Shown piece by piece: positions 34,469-47,771 of a DNA stretch of 64,000 nucleotides; position 1 is the first letter of the stretch; the number at the start of each line of letters is the position of its first letter. The DNA is from Wolfiporia cocos. Taxonomy: Eukaryota; Basidiomycota; Agaricomycetes; Polyporales; Phaeolaceae. The notes under the pieces are model-generated. The model was given only the letters and a program-made list of their open reading frames with translations, was not told the DNA's origin and searched no databases. The DNA lies in NCBI GenBank assembly GCA_029448655.1, contig JACCLO010000002.1, positions 3,038,001 through 3,102,000 on the forward strand, given 5' to 3'. The position numbers were made by a program, and so were the translations under genes.

Positions 34469-35582
34469 ATGTCCAAGGTGATGGCCGTCTGAGTTCTATG
34501 AGGCCCCGCTGACCGCAAGGCAGCCTGCCATCCTCTACGTATTCGGCCTGTCCGTATGGTCCGCCGTGCCTGAGCTCGCCGTGTAAGACCCGCAGATCGT
34601 TGAACATGGTGGCACGAGCTCATCGATGTCGCCTTTGCCCCAGCGAGGAGCTTGAGTACTCCCCAGACGCAGTCCAGAAGAAGATCGTGAACCTCGTCGA
34701 GGGTGCCAACTTCACGCCCGAGTTCCTGCAGATCGTGAGCACCGCACCCGCCGACGTACATGTGCGCGCAGCGGCTGATGCCGCACGTCGCCGCAGAGCC
34801 CGAAGGCGACGCTTCCCGCGCTGCAGGCGGACGGGCAGGTCTTCACCGACACCGAGTCTGTGACCCGCTATCTAGTGCAGAACGCGCCAAAGAAGGTTAC
34901 GCCAGGAACGGCCTTCATCGCAAAGCTCCATGAGGACAAGTACGATCCCAACTTCCCGCTCCTGCTTACGGTACGCACCCGTGCATGGGCACATCGCGTT
35001 CGCCAGCTGATCCGTGTCAATGCGCTAGCGCAACGAAGAGGAGCTCAAGGCGGCCTCATCGGGATTCCCCCTGACCTTCGTGCAGAACCGTGAGTGCCTG
35101 AGGCACCCCGCACAGGGGAAACTCCGCTGATTCGCCCCACCGCAGGCCAGAACGCACTCGAGAAGCACTCCAAGACGCCACAGGCCGCGCCCTTCAAGCA
35201 GTTCTACGACGAGAAGATCACGGGCAACGGCGGCGTCCTTGCGATCTACAGGGGCGAGGCGCCGGAGGACGCCAAGACGGCCTTCTTCCAGCAGTCCACC
35301 GCGCACTGGGAGGCCATCTCCGCCTTCATCACGAACGAGCTGCCGTCGCTCCTGCCGGAGAGCGGCTTCCTCGGCGGCGCGAGCCCCGGCGAGGACGACT
35401 TCCACCTGGCCGCCTGGCTTGCCCGCCTGGCGCACGTCAACGGCGGCACGGTCGGGAGAGACGGGTACAAGGCACTCGAGAAGGAAACGAAGCAGCCGCT
35501 CCCTCCGAAGGTCGCTGCGTACTGGGCGGCTTGGAGCGAGAGGCCGAGCTGGAAGAAGGTCTATGCAGAAGGATTGCATTAG
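34469..35582 (+). CDS. Glutathione S-transferase-like protein
   Basis: Spliced product starts MSKPAILYVFGLSVWSAVPE with a tiny first exon (MSK). The thioredoxin-like N-terminal domain continues EYSPDAVQKKIVNLVEGANF, TPEFLQISPKATLPALQADG and QVFTDTESVTRYLVQNAP, where the ATLPAL...DTESV pattern is the usual glutathione-site region. The helical C-terminal domain has EDKYDPNFPLLL, ALEKHSKTPQAAPFKQFYDE, STAHWEAISAFITNELPSLL, FLGGASPGEDDFHLAAWLAR and ends WSERPSWKKVYAEGLH. About 255 residues. Cytosolic by default. Likely conjugates glutathione to electrophiles, as in detoxification; many basidiomycete GST-like proteins have unknown substrates. GC content is high in the last exon. Confidence 0.8.
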
Positions 35583-36058
35583 ACGCGCGGTGCATTGACA
35601 CGCACTGTATTACCAAGGTCTATCGTTGTACAAATTACCGTCGATGTACTATACCTGTACGAGATGCCCGCTTCGCGAATGCAACATGTGGCTACGATAT
35701 GCTAGAATATGTCGGCTCAGAGTTGGCATGTGATAGGCTGAGGCTTCACAGGCTGAATGGCCGGACAGACACATGGGTGCGGAACCGAAGCTGTCCTATC
35801 AGAGGAATTGCAGAGCCACCAGGGCACGGAAGCACGCTGCAAATAGTAGCTTCGTATAGCTTACTACGCGGTAGAGCACGCCATTCAATGTGCACATCGC
35901 AGAAGCAATCGAAGTTCACGACTCACGACTCATATCTCCGCCGACAGGGTCTCGCCCAAGTCCGGAGTAGAGCCTTCAAGCATCTCCTGCCGGCACATAT
36001 CCAGTCTGTCGCCTCCGTGAGCTCGAATGGTCCTGTCGCGCCGCTACTGCTCCGATAC
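35583..36058. other. Convergent 3' region between GST-like gene and DLT1
   Basis: 476 bases between stop codons. A long open frame crosses it on the plus strand but is non-conserved and shadows the DLT1 exons. Nothing else is seen. Confidence 0.5.
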
Positions 36059-36987
36059 TCACATTCGCTTAATCTCCACAGCCGCACTCATCCCAACAAT
36101 GAACTCATTCTCCGTGGGCTCCCGCGACGCGTGCCGTGCGAGCTGGATCGCAGAGTCGTAGTAGTGCAGCGGCGTGAGGCCGTCCTCGTCCTTCGGCAGG
36201 AGGGGCAGGATGAACCGGAAGTGGTGGAGCATGCGCGCGTGGGGGCGCAGGAGCGGGTGGCGCGGGATGATGAGGTGCGCGAGCGCATCTGTGGGCAGCG
36301 GCGGGCGGTCAGCGGGAGCGGCGGGCGGGCATCGAAATAAGGATGGCTGACCAATCTCGCGGATCGTGTCCCTGAGGGCCGTCCGGAAGCGCACCCCGGC
36401 GTATGCGGTGCCTGCGGGGCGTGAGTGACGGGCGTGTGCAGGACACGGCGCGCATACCTGGCCGCCCCCACCCCTCCTGGAGCCCGTCCTTGGGCTGCGA
36501 GTCCAGTGTGATGAGGCATACACGCGTGTACTCCTGTTGGATGAAGCGGTGGACGGACTGCACGGTGCCAGCCCGCCGCGGCGTGAGTGTGTGACGGAGC
36601 CCGACACGCCGGGCGCGCGCACCTCGGGCAGGTCCTCCCGCCTCAGCGTCCGGTACGTCTTCGAGATCCGCCGCAGCCTCCTGTGCACCGCGATCCTGCG
36701 CTTCAGGCAGAACGCGAGCGACAGGACGCACTGCAGCAGCAGCAGCAGCGTCACCACACCCGCCGCGCGGCTCGCCGGAACGCAGGAGGACTCACCACGA
36801 GCACGTACGCCGCGCCGATGACGACCGCGTTGAAGTTGTCCTTCCATGAGTGGTTCTTGGCGGTCCTGACCGCCTGCGAGAGGAGGAATGCACAGGAGAC
36901 GGCAGCGAAGAAGGTCGTCAGGAGCACAAGCAGGACATAGAGGAGGCCCCAGATGGTGGACGCCCCGCGCGACCAGGAGAACTTCAT
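36059..36987 (-). CDS. DLT1: Dlt1-like (defect at low temperature) membrane protein
   Basis: Fungal-specific two-span membrane protein; the yeast gene was named for cold sensitivity and its biochemical role is unknown. It starts MKFSWSRGASTIWGLLYVLL at 36987; the first span runs through FFAAVSCAFLLS. After RTAKNHSWKDNFNAVVIGAA and a second span (GVVTLLLLLQCVLSLAF) comes a basic stretch LKRRIAVHRRLRRISKTY, then VHRFIQQEYTRVCLIT, AYAGVRFRTALRDTIREI, LAHLIIPRHPLLRPHARMLH and HYYDSAIQLARHASREPTEN, ending KRM. Four or five introns. A CAG-type repeat in the second span encodes a run of leucines. Assignment is from overall layout and motifs remembered from the family. Confidence 0.68.
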
Positions 36988-37409
36988 CCACTTGCCAGTG
37001 GGAGTGCACGGCTGAGGGGCATCCGCGCAGTCGGGTGCGGGGGTAAACTGCTTTCAAGACAAGGTGGGAGTGCTGGGGCGATCGCGCAGCCTGAATCACA
37101 TGGTGCTGCGTTTCATGTCCGGATCGGCTTGGAACCTCACGCTTACAGTTTTGACTTTCGCCGTACGCCACGACGGCTGCACGAGGCTATATTGGGTCGG
37201 GTATTCTTACCTCACCTGACCGTTACGGTGTTTCTTAACGTGCAGAACGTATATATGTAGAGCTGGGCTCAAATGTGATCTCTGATGCGCCGAACACCGA
37301 ACATGACAAACATTGACTATCTCACGGAACCGAATAGAAATTGCTCTACTGCACGTTCTCTCTGTAAATCCTTCATCAGAAGGCATGTCATGATAGAGTG
37401 ATACGCCAC
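36988..37409. other. Intergenic region upstream of DLT1
   Basis: 420 bases between the DLT1 start and the 3' end of the CAP-protein gene (both minus). No feature recognised. Confidence 0.5.
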
Positions 37410-38707
37410 TTACGAGAATTCGCCAATGACATTACCCTGGGGATAGTACTCGCAGACGTAGTACTGGGCAGTCTGTGAGAGGACAGGAACTGAGATCTCT
37501 ATGCTGTTTGACAGCCACTAGCGACGGCACGTACCCCATACTCCGGCGGGAAGATTCCGTTGCATTCCTGCATAGCACAGCCGACTTGGGTGGTAGCTTT
37601 CCAGACAACCTATGCACAGTGTTACCACGGCAGATAATCACTCGGAAATCACGATCGTACCTGGGTGTAGTGAGAAGCTTGGGGGTTGTTCGGGTCGTAT
37701 TGTGCTGGATGGGGCGCGCTGTAGTCAAATTCACCCCGCGTCACGACGGTTACAATCACTTACACTCCTCATCTGTCCACGAGCTCATGGCAGCGTTAAT
37801 GCCATAGCTACTGCCAGTTCCCGCAGCGAGGTTCTCTACACGATTGCGCCATTATCAGTGAAGCATAACGGACAGGAGATGGCACTACGCACCTCCGTAG
37901 GGGCCAAGCTTGCCTCCGGAGTGCTGGAACACGCAACCATTCGCCCAGTCCTGGGCGGCAGCCGCCAGCGTGTTGTTCCATGTTAGCGGGACGGCGCCAT
38001 GCTGCGCGCGCACGGAGTTCTGGTCGTTGAGGTACTGGTCAATGTCGCTTTGCGACGTGCCGGTGCTGCCCGAGGCAGCGGCGGTCGAGCTAGAGACGGG
38101 GGTGGAGGTGGTCAGATGTGTGCTGGTGGACTCTATGATGATCACAGTGGTTGTAGGGGAGGGCACAATGCTCGTGGCAAATGAGATGATGATAGACGAG
38201 GGAGTTATGCTTGTCGCCGGGGGAATAGACACCACCGTCGTCTCCAGCGAGGATGATGTGAATGCGATAGAAGAGAAAATGGCCGTCTGGACGGCAAATG
38301 TCGAAGATGCAACATCCGGCTCCGCCGAGGAAGTTGATACAATGACCTGCGACTGGATAGAAGGAGTTGCAGGTACAGAAAATGTCGACAAGACAGCTGA
38401 CGACGTAAGCACTAAGGAAGTAGAGGAGCTCGTAGAGCCACTGGCTCTGCAGAGATGAAGGAAGAGCAAAAAGCAGACCTCAACCGTCAGACCGTACACG
38501 GTGGCAGACTTCACGGTTTACATACGGAGGTACACGGCACGCGGAACGTTTGGCTTTGCCGACATACCTATCCTGCCTGTTTTTCAGCGCAAAGGCACTG
38601 CCTTGTCTCTTGTGGTAGCGATGCGCGTAGTCGAAGCCCGCGTATCCGCCAGGGACGGCAGACAGGACCACAGCGAGCGACAAGAAGGCGATGAGGAGAC
38701 GGTTCAT
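37410..38707 (-). CDS. Secreted CAP-superfamily (PR-1/Pry1-like) protein with mucin-like arm
   Basis: MNRLLIAFLSLAVVLSAVPG is a clear signal peptide, followed by RYHKRQ with a KR site for Kex2-type processing. Next comes a low-complexity Ser/Thr/Val-rich stretch of about 110 residues, probably heavily O-glycosylated. Then the CAP domain: YLNDQNSVRAQHGAVPLTWN, AQDWANGCVFQHSGGKLGPY, GINAAMSSWTDE, NNPQASHYTQ, VVWKATTQVGCAMQEC and YYVCEYYPQGNVIGEFS. Histidines and the HYTQVVW motif of the family are kept, and the introns preserve frame. Yeast Pry proteins bind sterols and export them; plant-associated fungi use similar secreted proteins. The role in this organism is inferred. Confidence 0.9.
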
Positions 38708-39165
38708 GTCGGACGATCGGCCGGACCACGAAGGCGAAGTGAACGAATGTGGATATAACGAAGGACTGCAGATAGGCGAAGGGGCCGCCGGAGTGCGAAG
38801 AGGGACAAGGTTGAGGTCAGCCTCCTCCGAACGACGTCGTATAAGTAGGAAAGACGGTAGAGACGGCGGAAATGGGATGTCGCCAGGGTAATCGGTTGAT
38901 TGCGGCAGCATGCGACTCCGGCAACGCGGGCGCGCCGCGGTGGACGTATTGGGGAAAATTCAGGACGGCGCGTACGACATGTGGTGGTGAGATCAGCGAT
39001 GCAGTGGCAAAACTATGAGACAGGTAGCCATCGAATTATCGCGGAGGGCGGGCGACGTCGTCGCGTCCGATCTCGATCATATACGCGTCTCGGGCACGTG
39101 TCCGGGACCCGCAATGGCGAGCCATCGTGTCCCACCGAACATCCTTCATACTGCGTCGCACCCCA
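38708..39165. promoter_or_regulatory. Divergent promoter between CAP protein and small unknown gene
   Basis: 458 bases between outward-facing starts. A CACGTG E-box lies at about 39097-39102. No gene seen, though upstream ATGs in frame with the next gene (e.g. 39113) allow a longer N-terminus. Confidence 0.4.
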
Positions 39166-39774
39166 TGTCTGCGCCGGAGGACCCGCCATATTACATTCTG
39201 GTGTCCCACAACAGCCCACCGAGCGTCCCGTCAGCCGCACCGTCGACCTCGCTCAGCCACCCAATCATCGAGTACCACTATGCCGACGACTCACCTCACT
39301 CCCTCCTCCCCCGCTACCCGGGCGAGCAGATAATTGTGCTCGACTACGATCCGACGAAGGGCCCAACTCCGACCATCAAGAGTCTGTCCAAGGATCTGGC
39401 GGTAACAGGGCTCAGGATCGCCGACGCACCCGGCGCAGGTGTTACCGCGGAGGACCCCAGGAATAACAAGATGTACATTCTTGAGGCGATGACATTGCCG
39501 GAAGAGACGTGCGTTCGAATTCCGGGTTATTTGAGGGAATGTATTGACGTAGCTGCATCCGGCAGACGAGATGAGGAGGATCACCAGTCCCCTCACACAA
39601 TCCTTGCGCGGTTCAGGCAGCGGTAAGTCCGTGTCTTCATGCCTGGATGACGCAGCTCATAGCTGTCTCAGCAATGCTATCCTGCGGAGTGCTCTCGAAT
39701 ATCCTGGTTCTTTGCAAAATGGTCAACAATCCACCGAAACGACGCCTCAGGATCCAACGAGCGCGGCATCTTGA
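39166..39774 (+). CDS. Small protein of unknown function
   Basis: Two exons. MSAPEDPPYYILVSHNSPPS, then a Ser/Pro-rich part, SHPIIEYHYADDSPHSLLPR, GEQIIVLDYDPTKGPTPTIK, SLSKDLAVTGLRIADAPGAG, EDPRNNKMYILEAMTLP, then SPHTILARFRQR. Across an intron (donor GTAAGT) it reads NAILRSALEYPGSLQNGQQS and stops at 39774. About 185 residues. The even, non-repetitive sequence and clean intron suggest a real protein; I do not recognise the family. No signal peptide or membrane span. An in-frame ATG at 39113 would add 17 or 18 residues. Confidence 0.65.
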
Positions 39775-40086
39775 ATTAACTGACTTATGCCACTTTGCAG
39801 GCTTAATAACTAGGCCGCGACACATGTCCGATTCACTGATGCGAATATGCAGTTCCGCATAATCTGCCTCGTTAGATGCGCGGCGCGGTATGTCCCGATG
39901 CCTGCGCGAGCAACGTGCCCCGCGGAGCCGGTCAAGCGCGGAGTATGACGCACCATGTACTTTGACGCGGCAGTGTCGTATTCGTTCCGCATTCCTCGGT
40001 TAGTGCCTGTGCAAACGAAATCCTTATTATATCCTTGAGATAGGAATACAATGCAATAAATAAATGGCTCATGATCAATACGATGT
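39775..40086. other. Convergent 3' region between the small unknown gene and EMC7
   Basis: 312 bases between stop codons, with an AT-rich part around 40018-40072 likely carrying polyadenylation signals. Nothing else is seen. Confidence 0.5.
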
Positions 40087-41122
40087 CTACCGCCTTTTAT
40101 TCTTACCCGCTCTGTGCTTCAGATTCGACGCCGGCGTGGTCTGCTTTGAGGAGCTTGCTGCTGTGGGCTTCTCATCCCCTGTATCCATGAGAGCGGACAG
40201 TCTACGTCGCTAGCCGTCAATACCAAAATAGAGACGCTTAGGCAGGTAGCTACACACCCGGAACTAATGTCGCCGCTTTGCAACGAGCTCTGCAGGCTGC
40301 TGATCCGCGCCTGCCGCTTGTTGAAGTCCTGCAGCATATTCGGGTCCATGTTTTTCTGTTTCACCGACAGTGAGCCACCATTGACAGCTAATGCTCATGT
40401 GAGGTTCGCGACGCACCATGAGATATGGCATCGCGAGCACCATCACGGCCATGCCGAGCATCATGAGCATCATCGGACTCTGGAACATGCTGAGCACGTC
40501 AAACGACTGTCGCGGCACGAAGTAGTCGTTCCGCTGGCGCGCGGGTAGTACGATCGGATATGGGAGCGTCACTGGCGCGGCTGGAGAGAGCGGCGTCCCA
40601 GGAATGTACGGCCGCACCTCGGGGAGCGACTCCGACTCGAGGACATCTATCCGGAGCTGGGGAGGGTGGCCGAATCAGCGGGCGGTGTGGGGTGAGTGGA
40701 GGAGCAGAACATACGTGGTCAAAGTGGTAGTCGTGTGCAAGAACTGATAGAATATATGTCCCTTCCGGGACGTCGGGGCTGCATGGCGGTGAATACGCGT
40801 GCGCATACACACAAAGAGATAGTACGTACATCACGAACCCGCCGCTCTGCGTCACGCTCCCGTGCAGCCGGCCAGAGTCGAGCACCACTTTCGCGTGCCC
40901 GAGCTGGTCGATGCCTGTCAGAAATTAAGTATGAATTGAGCCGTGCGTCCACTTCAGCAATCAACGACATACTTGGACACAGCTCATTCCACTCAATCCG
41001 ACCCTTCAAGTCGACCGCAACTGCAGAGAGGCATAGACTGGATACGTCAGAGAGATACATCTCGCAGGCAAGCTCATACAAGCTCACCCCGCTAAGGTCA
41101 AAAGTGAGAGCAGTATGCGCAT
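40087..41122 (-). CDS. EMC7: ER membrane protein complex subunit 7
   Basis: Lumenal beta-sandwich subunit of the EMC insertase, which inserts tail-anchored and multipass proteins into the ER membrane. Splicing gives a signal peptide MRILLSLLTLAGLCLSAVAV, then DLKGRIEWNELCPS, GHAKVVLDSGRLHGSVTQSG, DVPEGTYILSVLAHDYHFDH, LPEVRPYIPGTPLSPAAPVT, PARQRNDYFVPRQSFDVLSM, FQSPMMLMMLGMAVMVLAMP (membrane span) and MDPNMLQDFNKRQARISSLQ. The short cytosolic tail ends KHRAGKNKRR, a basic C-terminus. YFVPRQSFDVLSM and the Met-rich span are family hallmarks. Five or so introns. Divergent from UTP23. Confidence 0.88.
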
Positions 41123-41361
41123 AGCTATCAGAATGGCACGAGTAGCTCAGAACGTTTCGGGGCTGTATACGCGCGCGACGCGACAACAGAGTGCAAGCGC
41201 CCAACCCTGATCTGATCGGCTCTGAAATTTCCCAGCGCTTGTGGTCTACACCACTTCTCTCAAGCTCTGGAAATTCCATCTCTTGCTGCTAAAGTCTCAT
41301 TCCGGCATTTGCTGCTAAAGTCTCGCTCGGGGCCGCACTTCCACAAGTTAGATACTACAAG
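41123..41361. promoter_or_regulatory. Bidirectional promoter of EMC7 and UTP23
   Basis: 239 bases between start codons, containing an exact 16-base direct repeat (41283-41298 and 41309-41324). Confidence 0.5.
41283..41324. repeat. Exact 16-bp direct repeat in a bidirectional promoter
   Basis: TTGCTGCTAAAGTCTC occurs at 41283-41298 and again at 41309-41324, starts 26 bases apart, about 40-80 bases before the UTP23 start. Could be a duplicated transcription-factor site. Confidence 0.85.
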
Positions 41362-42401
41362 ATGCGGCAGAAACGAGCCAAGACGTATCGCAAGCTAATG
41401 TCACTCTATTCTTTGTCGTTTGGCTTCAGACAGCCATACCAGGTCCTAGGTACGGCCTAAAGTCCGTTCGGCGAATAAAGTAGTTGACATCATATTATAC
41501 GCACCAGTTGACTCGGGGATGTGCAAAGAGTCTATTGCCCATAAAATCGACCTCGTGAAACAGCTCGGTGCAGTCCTTCAGGGCACCGTGAAGCCTAGTG
41601 AGCCCATTCCCCGGCATGCCTGCGACGTCCTGTTGAATGCCCGGCGAAGCCGTCTAGTGATCACACAGTGCTGTATACACGAGCTCTACCTCCAGGGGAA
41701 GGAACAGCAACCTGCGGTGGACCTCGCCAAGACATTTGAGCGGCGGAAGTGCAATCACCGCGAAGCCATTCCCGGGGAGGACTGCGTGGCCAGTGTCGTA
41801 GGTGCGTACGCCTCTCCGATATTTATGCCTGCATTGTTCATGCAGTCAACAATAGGGGATGTCAACAAGCATTGTTATGTCATCGCGACTCAATCCCAAG
41901 TGCTACGGAACAAGTTGCGCTACATTCCAGCTGTACCAATCGTGCATATCAATCGCTCGGTCATGATTCTCGAGCCCCCAAGCAAAGCGACACTGGACGC
42001 AAAGGAATCTGTACGTCCGCTTTAATCGCGCGCATACAGCAATGTCTTACAACGTTCAGGCCGAGGAGAGGGCTCTTCATCCATCCGCACCTGAACTTGC
42101 CAAACTGCCTTCCACGGCGGCAGCGGAACCGCCCAAGAAGAAAAAGAAGGGACCCAAAGGCCCGAATCCACTGAGTGTCAAGAAAAAGAAGGCGAAAGTG
42201 GATCAGCCTACGCCGAAAGAAAAGAAATCAAGCAAGGACGAGCATGTCCGGGTTGGCGAGAAACGGCGGCGCGATGAAGACACCGAGGAACCAAAGACAT
42301 CAGCTATAGAAGGGAGCGGGCACAAGAGGAAAAGGCGACGTAAGACACACAATTCTACTACTCCAGCGGCGGCGGCTGCTGATGTCGGTGATGATACATG
42401 A
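41362..42401 (+). CDS. UTP23: rRNA-processing protein UTP23 (PIN-like, small-subunit processome)
   Basis: Nucleolar factor for early 18S rRNA processing that binds snR30. First exon MRQKRAKTYRKLMSLYSLSF then GFRQPYQVL; the intron splits the next Val codon, then DSGMCKESIAHKIDLVKQLG. The degenerate PIN domain continues CDVLLNARRSRLVITQCCIH, ELYLQGKEQQPAVDLAKTFE and RRKCNHREAIPGEDCVASVV; the Cys/His set in RRKCNH and EDC plus the CC pair fits the zinc site of Utp23. Then comes NKHCYVIATQSQVLRNKLRY. The C-terminus has KGPKGPNPLSVKKKK, the Utp23/Fcf1 signature, and a long Lys/Arg-rich nucleolar tail ending DVGDDT. Two introns. Confidence 0.93.
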
Positions 42402-42492
42402 ACACATGTACTTTAGCCGCTTGCCTTGCTATTCACTTTTTCCACTCAGTGCTCGAGGGGCAAATGCAAATCATTCCGATGGTACAGTGCTA

Positions 42493-44471
<1,979 letters not shown>

Positions 44472-47400
44472 TCAATCCTCTGGCCAATTCGGACCCGTCC
44501 GGCTAAAGACGGTGACTGTTCCAGAGCACTCGCCGCTGCAGGAGTCATAATCAGCAAGATCTCCGGGACGATCATAGTTTCGACGCACACGATGAGTGCA
44601 TAGTCTCGGCTCCCAGTATCCCCGAGCAGAAAGTACGCGATGTCGTCGGCACAACTCGCGAGTGCTCTCCCGTTGGACGGATCTTCTGCCGCCTGCCTGG
44701 TATCCCATAGTCGAACACAACCTGCGTAATCGAATTGAGCCCGGCTCCTTGCGCTGACACATATTAACCCACCATCGGTTCCGCCTGTGACAAGACCAAC
44801 CCCACGAGGGGTTCCACTCACCCATGAAGCCTTGACAACTCCAAATGATTCTCTAGAGACAGCGGCTGCTCCTTGGTGCGCAAACGAGTAGAGAACTCCG
44901 TGATTGAGGAACCGAGAATCATAGACCTGAACGGTGTTGTCGTTGCGTGCAACAGCTAGGTATATTCCATCCGGGCTGAATGCTAAACTGTTGACCTCGA
45001 AGCGAGCGCCTTCCTCGCTTTCGTACGGGTCTAGCTCAACCTTTTGCGCCACACGCTTCATAAGACGCCGGACATCGTACAGTTTCAGATAATGTGTATC
45101 ATTTGCAGCTTCAGTAGCGATAGCCAAAATGTCACCTGAGCAAGGACCAAAATAAGCATCTACCAGACTGTCGTTGCATGCGCAACGGTATATTCACAAG
45201 ACATACCAGACTCAGCAATTGCCATCTTCTGTCCCGCCTCCTGCGCATCAAAATCGACGACTGAAATGGCTCTTCTCCAGTCGAAGGCTTTGTGGTACCC
45301 GGTGCAGTCACTTTCGTCCGAGGCATGGGACGATGCAAACAAATAATCCGACGACAGCCCAGTTCCCCATACCATATGAGCCGTGCAATGACCTATGTCG
45401 GGCGCAAGCGATAGACCAGTCGGGCGTCGAGCAGAATTTGGGGCGTCCTTCTGCAAGTATACATACCTGTTAAAGAGGCTTAGTCCTTCATATCCACTGT
45501 TTAACAGATATGCAAACCCACCCGTCCGACGCTTCAATTGCTAGCAGGGATTCCCCAGGTTTGAATTGCAGCGATTGGGGCTCGCATCCCTCATACTTGA
45601 CTGATCATCTAGGATCAGTATAATAAGCGTGAAGGGGGGCGGGACGCAGGAGGATTACCTCTGCTGACCCGCTTGGGCGTAGCGCCTTCTCTAACTGTGG
45701 TACAATCCCAGCTTTGCACAGTTCCGTCAGCTCCTGACGACACAAACCTCTCTGGGCTAACTTAATCAGTGATCGATGGTTCAACGAACAGTAGATGGCG
45801 CGACATACAATGCTGGGTTCCACTGAACGTCGTTGACAGTATAGTACTGAAACTGGCTCAGCACGTCTAACAAATGATTGTAGGCCAGTCCTAGTCAGCC
45901 AGGCGGACGAAACGATTGCAAGTATGGAACGTACCCGTATCGGACATTACGGACTGAACCCTACGCTGGTGAGCCTGCAAAACATACTCTGAAAACAGGT
46001 AATGCAGCCTCGACATCGCAGTTGATGGGGAAAGACGTACCTTTACCCTCGCGCCAGACTACAAGGGTGCCATCCCTGTTGTAGGGTCTGTTTCTAGTGT
46101 CTATCATGATGTAGATTAGTAGACCTGGACGGTGCACCGTCTTAAGGTATGTATACCTTCAGTCTCGTCTTGCCCAAATGCATCGTTGAAGCCACCACCC
46201 AATACAGCACTCGACATGACGATTGTCCCATTGTTTTGGATTATGTTATTGATTGCTGCAAATATTGAATGACCGTAAACGACCGACGTGGGGCTTGACA
46301 CTTACAGCCCGGTGCGCGAGATATCGTGCTCGCTGCTTGTAGACTGTTATAGCAGTGAAAGTCGTTAGAACGCCCGAAACCCAGCGATATTGGTAACTGA
46401 ACAGCAGTTCGTGGAACGTAAGTCGGTTATTGGTACTATGACACCTGCTCACCTCGTCCCACAAGAACATCTTGCCAGGGCGAGCAGTGGCAGGATCTGC
46501 ACGCGTTAAGAAATCTACAGTGAGGCCTCCTCTGTAATTGATTGTTCGATGCCGTTTCGCGTTCTCCTTCGACATTCTTGCGGCAGATTCGGAGACAGAA
46601 AGGGCAGCTAATCTGATTGATAAATCTCCGGCTGACTTCTCTGCAACAGATATACGCGAGATCTTCTTGAGAGGCTGCCACTAAGCGTCGCAGGTCAATG
46701 AAGGGGGGACGAAAATCCAAAATAAGCAACTCGAATTCACGTTTGCGTTGTCGGCCAGACTGAGAGCACTATAGTATTGCTCATACTCGTGCTCTGAATC
46801 GCTTGATTCGTTGTTGTCGTATTTCGAACGAGGAGTCGGCGCCTCGTCGCTAATGTCGTGTCTTGTCAAGACTTCCTCCACAGCATGGTCGTCATCGTCC
46901 GTCATCGACTGCAGGCTGGGAACTAATGTGGCGCTTCTGCTCGTAATGTTTGAGCTTCCCAAGCGTGATCTCTGCAACTCATTTAACGAAAGCTGCACAA
47001 GGGAGGATACCGCTCACTACCTTTCTCGCTGGTATGTCTGAGTCTGAGTCTGACGAAATGACAATCCCTGACTTCGCAGAAGCACCTGGGGAACGTGGAC
47101 GCTTGTACGGCTCTGCGCGCGGACTAGAACTAACTCTTTGGTTTAGCAATATTGCATGATGCCCAGCACTCGATCGGGACGCAGACTGAAGAGGCAAATA
47201 TGGATTGTTTTGGTAGGACGTTCGTGTGTGAGCTCACAGGTTCGAGAGTATCATGTCCGAATCCAGATGTTCTTCTAGGACGAGTAATGAATGATGCCGC
47301 CCTTGGCTGAGGCTCTGACTCCTCATCAGACGAGATGAGATTGACTACAACAGGCTCCTTGCTCGTAGCCTGCCTGAGTGTCCCCTGCAGCTGTGTCTAA

Positions 47401-47554
47401 GTAGGGAATCGGTCAATACCGAGCTGAGCCGAGTACTGTGAATGTCGTTCATGCCTACATGTTCGGTCCTTCTCATGCTCCTGCGCCAGCTGAGGATCTC
47501 AATGTCCGAGCTGTCCACATCGACATCCATGGGCTCCGCGATCTCTGGTGCCAT
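44472..47554 (-). CDS. WD40-repeat protein with acidic, SIM-bearing N-terminal arm
   Basis: Large multi-exon minus-strand gene. MAPEIAEPMDVDVDSSDIEI begins an acidic, disordered region of about 250 residues that holds three SUMO-interaction-like motifs (DSSDIEILS, VVNLISSDEESE, SGIVISSDSDSDIP). Next comes a basic/helical part (ISVAEKSAGDLSIRLAALSV, NAKRHRTINYRGGLTVDF). WD40 repeats follow: TIVMSSAVLGGGFNDAFGQD, RPYNRDGTLVVWREG, VSSGADGTVQSWDCTTV, LFASSHASDESDCTGY, EVNSLAFSPDGIYLAVARND, NTVQVYDSRFL, VTGGTDG...CVRLWDTRQA and a last GTVTVFSRTGPNWPED. About ten or more exons, some boundaries uncertain. WD40 proteins are scaffolds, often Cullin-4 adaptors; the precise family is not recognised. It could be two genes misjoined, but no start/stop pair supports a split. 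Confidence 0.65.
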
Positions 47555-47771
47555 GCTGTCGTTGTGTATATGTCAACAACGTGCTAGCATATACCCGGAA
47601 GTGGCAGTGGCGATCGAACTCAAAGCGACGATCACGTGGCAGCTTCGAGAATACTGAAGTCGAGCCCCTTATTCCGAGAAGTAACATTTCTTGGGGCATG
47701 GTTAGTCCAGAACTTCATTACCGATAACTGGTGGTACAGTAGTGCTCAGATGGGACATGGACAGGGCACAA

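Noticed and set aside
35531..36340. 269-codon open frame on the plus strand across the GST-like and DLT1 3' ends
   Set aside because: Overlaps two well-supported genes, has no conserved motif, and its length follows from the GC-rich composition.
36725..36750. CAG/GCA-type microsatellite
   Set aside because: It encodes a run of leucines in the second membrane span of the DLT1-like protein and is short.
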